Shown piece after piece: positions 6,237 to 7,553 of a stretch of DNA of 7,553 nt. The DNA comes from Acidimicrobiaceae bacterium (lineage in GTDB: Bacteria; Actinomycetota; Acidimicrobiia; Acidimicrobiales; UBA8190). The DNA is taken from assembly GCA_003131945.1 (NCBI GenBank), contig PKWD01000289.1, positions 1,517-9,069 of the forward strand. The letters run 5' to 3'. A program made the position numbers and the translations under genes. Each line of letters opens with the position of its first letter. Within the stretch, counting starts at the first letter, position 1. Below the pieces are notes generated by a model. The model did not search any database. It saw only the letters and a program-made list of their open reading frames with translations, and was not told the origin of the DNA.

Positions 6237-7112
6237 TCACCGGGCCCACAGGCCGGCGGAGAGCCCCACGGCGAAGGCGAGCTGGAGTCGCCCCGTCTGA
6301 CCCAGAACGGTCACCAGATCGGGACCGGTCGCACCGTCGAGCACCGAGCGCAGGGGAGCCACCGCCAACGGGATGGCGACGAGCGCCAATAGGGCCCACG
6401 GGGTGGCGGCGAGGGCCAGAGCCAGCGCACCCACCAGGGCCCCGACCACGAGGACCCCGTACATCAGCCGGGTGGGACGGTCCCCCAGGCGGACGGCGAG
6501 GGTGCGCTTGCCAGAGGCGCCGTCGCCGACTCGGTCCCGCAGGTTGTTGACGACGAGAAGGGCGGTGGCGAGCATGCCGACCGGCACCGACGCGCCCAGG
6601 GCCAGCACCGACAGATGGCCCTCCTCGACGTAGGCGGAGCCGGTGACGGCCACGACACCGAAGAAGAGGAAGACGAACACCTCACCGAGACCGGCGTAGC
6701 CGTAGGGGTGGGGGCCTCCGGTGTAGGCCCAGGCCGCCACCATGCTGGCGGCGCCCACCGCCATCAACAATGGTTGGACGGCGGCGGCCAGGGCGAGACC
6801 GGCAGCGCCGGCGATCGCCCCGCTCACCAGCGCCGCCCGACGCACGGCCCGGGCTGAGGCCAGTCCGGTGGCGACGAGGCGGGTCGGCCCCACCCGGTCA
6901 CCGTCGGTGCCCCTCACCCCGTCCTGATAGTCGTTGGCGTAGTTCACCCCGACCTGAAGGGCGAGGGCGACCACCAGCGCCGCCGCCGCCCGCCAGGCCC
7001 AGACCGAACCTCCGCCGGCGGCCACGGCGGTACCCACCAGGACCGGGGCCACGGCCGCCGGCAGGGTGCGGGGTCGTGCCCCCACCACCCACCGGTTGGT
7101 GGCCCTGGCCAC
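6237..7112 (-). CDS. menA: 1,4-dihydroxy-2-naphthoate polyprenyltransferase MenA
   Basis: Integral membrane UbiA-superfamily prenyltransferase that attaches the polyprenyl tail to DHNA, giving demethylmenaquinone. From GTG 7112 it has 291 residues, the normal size. The N-terminus has the MenA-typical [12 protein letters not shown] (12-23). The first Asp-rich motif is [14 protein letters not shown] (57-70), followed by [12 protein letters not shown]. The second is [19 protein letters not shown] (189-207), and both sets of acidic residues expected to bind Mg-diphosphate are present. Roughly eight or nine hydrophobic segments surround them, several almost pure Ala/Val/Leu. A TTG at 7142 is in frame and would overlap menB by 26 bases; GTG 7112, 4 bases after the menB stop, fits the family N-terminus better. 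Neither has a good ribosome site, so expression probably depends on coupling to menB. Confidence 0.93.
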   Translation of the reverse strand: MARATNRWVVGARPRTLPAAVAPVLVGTAVAAGGGSVWAWRAAAALVVALALQVGVNYANDYQDGVRGTDGDRVGPTRLVATGLASARAVRRAALVSGAIAGAAGLALAAAVQPLLMAVGAASMVAAWAYTGGPHPYGYAGLGEVFVFLFFGVVAVTGSAYVEEGHLSVLALGASVPVGMLATALLVVNNLRDRVGDGASGKRTLAVRLGDRPTRLMYGVLVVGALVGALALALAATPWALLALVAIPLAVAPLRSVLDGATGPDLVTVLGQTGRLQLAFAVGLSAGLWAR

Positions 7113-7116
7113 GTCG

Positions 7117-7553
7117 TCAGGGCCGCTTGGGGAAGCGGGCAAAGTCGGGACGGCGCTTCTCGAGATAGGCGTCGCGGCCCTCTTGGGCTTCGGCCGACAT
7201 GTAGTACAGAAGAGTGGCGTCGCCGGCCAGCTGCTGGATGCCGGCCAGCCCGTCGTCGGCGGCGTTGCAGCCCGCCTTGATCATCCGCAGGGCGAGCGAC
7301 GAGTGCTCGAGCATTTGCCGGCACCACGCCACGGTCTCCTCCTCCAGGCGTTCGAGGGGGACCACCGTGTTGACGAGGCCCATGGCCAAGGCCTCCTGGG
7401 CGTCGTACTGCCGGCACAGGAACCAGATCTCCTTGGCGCGCTTCTGGCCGATCTGGGCGGCGAGGATGCTCGCGCCGTAGCCGCCGTCGAACGAGCCGAC
7501 GCGCGGACCGGTCTGCCCGAAGCGGGCGTTCTCGGCGGCGATCGTCAGGTCGC
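7117..7553 (-). CDS. menB: 1,4-dihydroxy-2-naphthoyl-CoA synthase MenB, 5' end cut off by window edge
   Basis: Crotonase-fold enzyme that cyclises o-succinylbenzoyl-CoA to DHNA-CoA. The C-terminal 144 residues are present; the frame runs off the right edge with no start seen, and about 130 N-terminal residues should lie beyond it. Visible are [30 protein letters not shown] (the catalytic Asp of SFDGG), [38 protein letters not shown], the [14 protein letters not shown] tail and a terminal RFPKRP. Similarity to E. coli MenB is very close across the whole segment. It carries Gly in QTGP and the Trp of EIWFLCR, as in bicarbonate-dependent enzymes, rather than the Asp and Phe of the mycobacterial enzyme. 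An in-frame ATG at 7389 is internal, not the start. It is followed after 4 bases by menA, so the two are probably cotranscribed. Confidence 0.97.
   Translation of the reverse strand, partial: DLTIAAENARFGQTGPRVGSFDGGYGASILAAQIGQKRAKEIWFLCRQYDAQEALAMGLVNTVVPLERLEEETVAWCRQMLEHSSLALRMIKAGCNAADDGLAGIQQLAGDATLLYYMSAEAQEGRDAYLEKRRPDFARFPKRP

Noticed and set aside
3980..6550. 856-codon plus-strand open frame spanning menD, menH and part of menA
   Set aside because: It crosses three genes with strong family motifs in other frames, and its product is Arg/Pro/Gly-rich low complexity. Long stop-free frames are common in DNA this GC-rich.
7113..7142. TTG at 7142 as start of menA
   Set aside because: It would overlap menB by 26 bases and add residues not typical of MenA. 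GTG 7112, 4 bases after the menB stop, is simpler.
1..7553. Search for tRNA/rRNA genes, CRISPR arrays, insertion sequences, toxin-antitoxin or phage features
   Set aside because: Nothing seen: coding is nearly continuous with housekeeping-type genes and there are no repeat arrays, transposase motifs or att-like direct repeats.

Overview
The window is very GC-rich, densely packed bacterial DNA with GTG starts, ATGA/GTGA stop-start overlaps and strong third-position G/C bias. Together with the menaquinone genes this suggests a high-GC Actinobacteriota. An Acidimicrobiia-like lineage is my best guess from the look of the proteins; no 16S or other taxonomic marker is present to confirm it.

The main content is a menaquinone (vitamin K2) biosynthesis cluster with genes on both strands. 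From left to right: a short-chain dehydrogenase/reductase on the minus strand, cut by the left edge; a 270-base divergent control region; then a plus-strand unit of a double-HTH MerR-type regulator, a UbiE/MenG-type methyltransferase and the isochorismate synthase menF. The three genes of that unit overlap by 4 bases at each junction. Convergent to it is menD (minus). menH (plus) is divergent from menD across about 83 bases. Finally menB and menA lie on the minus strand, menB cut by the right edge and followed after 4 bases by menA, whose stop lies 5 bases from the menH stop.

The enzymes join up as follows. MenF converts chorismate to isochorismate. MenD adds a succinyl-semialdehyde unit from 2-oxoglutarate to give SEPHCHC, and MenH eliminates pyruvate to give SHCHC. 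MenB closes the naphthoquinone ring from OSB-CoA, MenA prenylates DHNA, and UbiE/MenG methylates demethylmenaquinone. menC, menE and the DHNA-CoA thioesterase are not in the window and must lie outside it if the pathway is complete.

The least ordinary part is the regulator. It is a cysteine-free MerR-like protein with what look like two successive winged-helix domains, translationally coupled to ubiE and menF. Just upstream lies a perfect 14-base palindrome with an extra half-site overlapping a candidate -10 element, arranged as expected for a leaderless, autoregulated promoter. This is a plausible candidate for a menaquinone-pathway regulator, but the function is inferred from context. No RNA genes, CRISPR arrays, insertion sequences or other mobile-element traces were seen.
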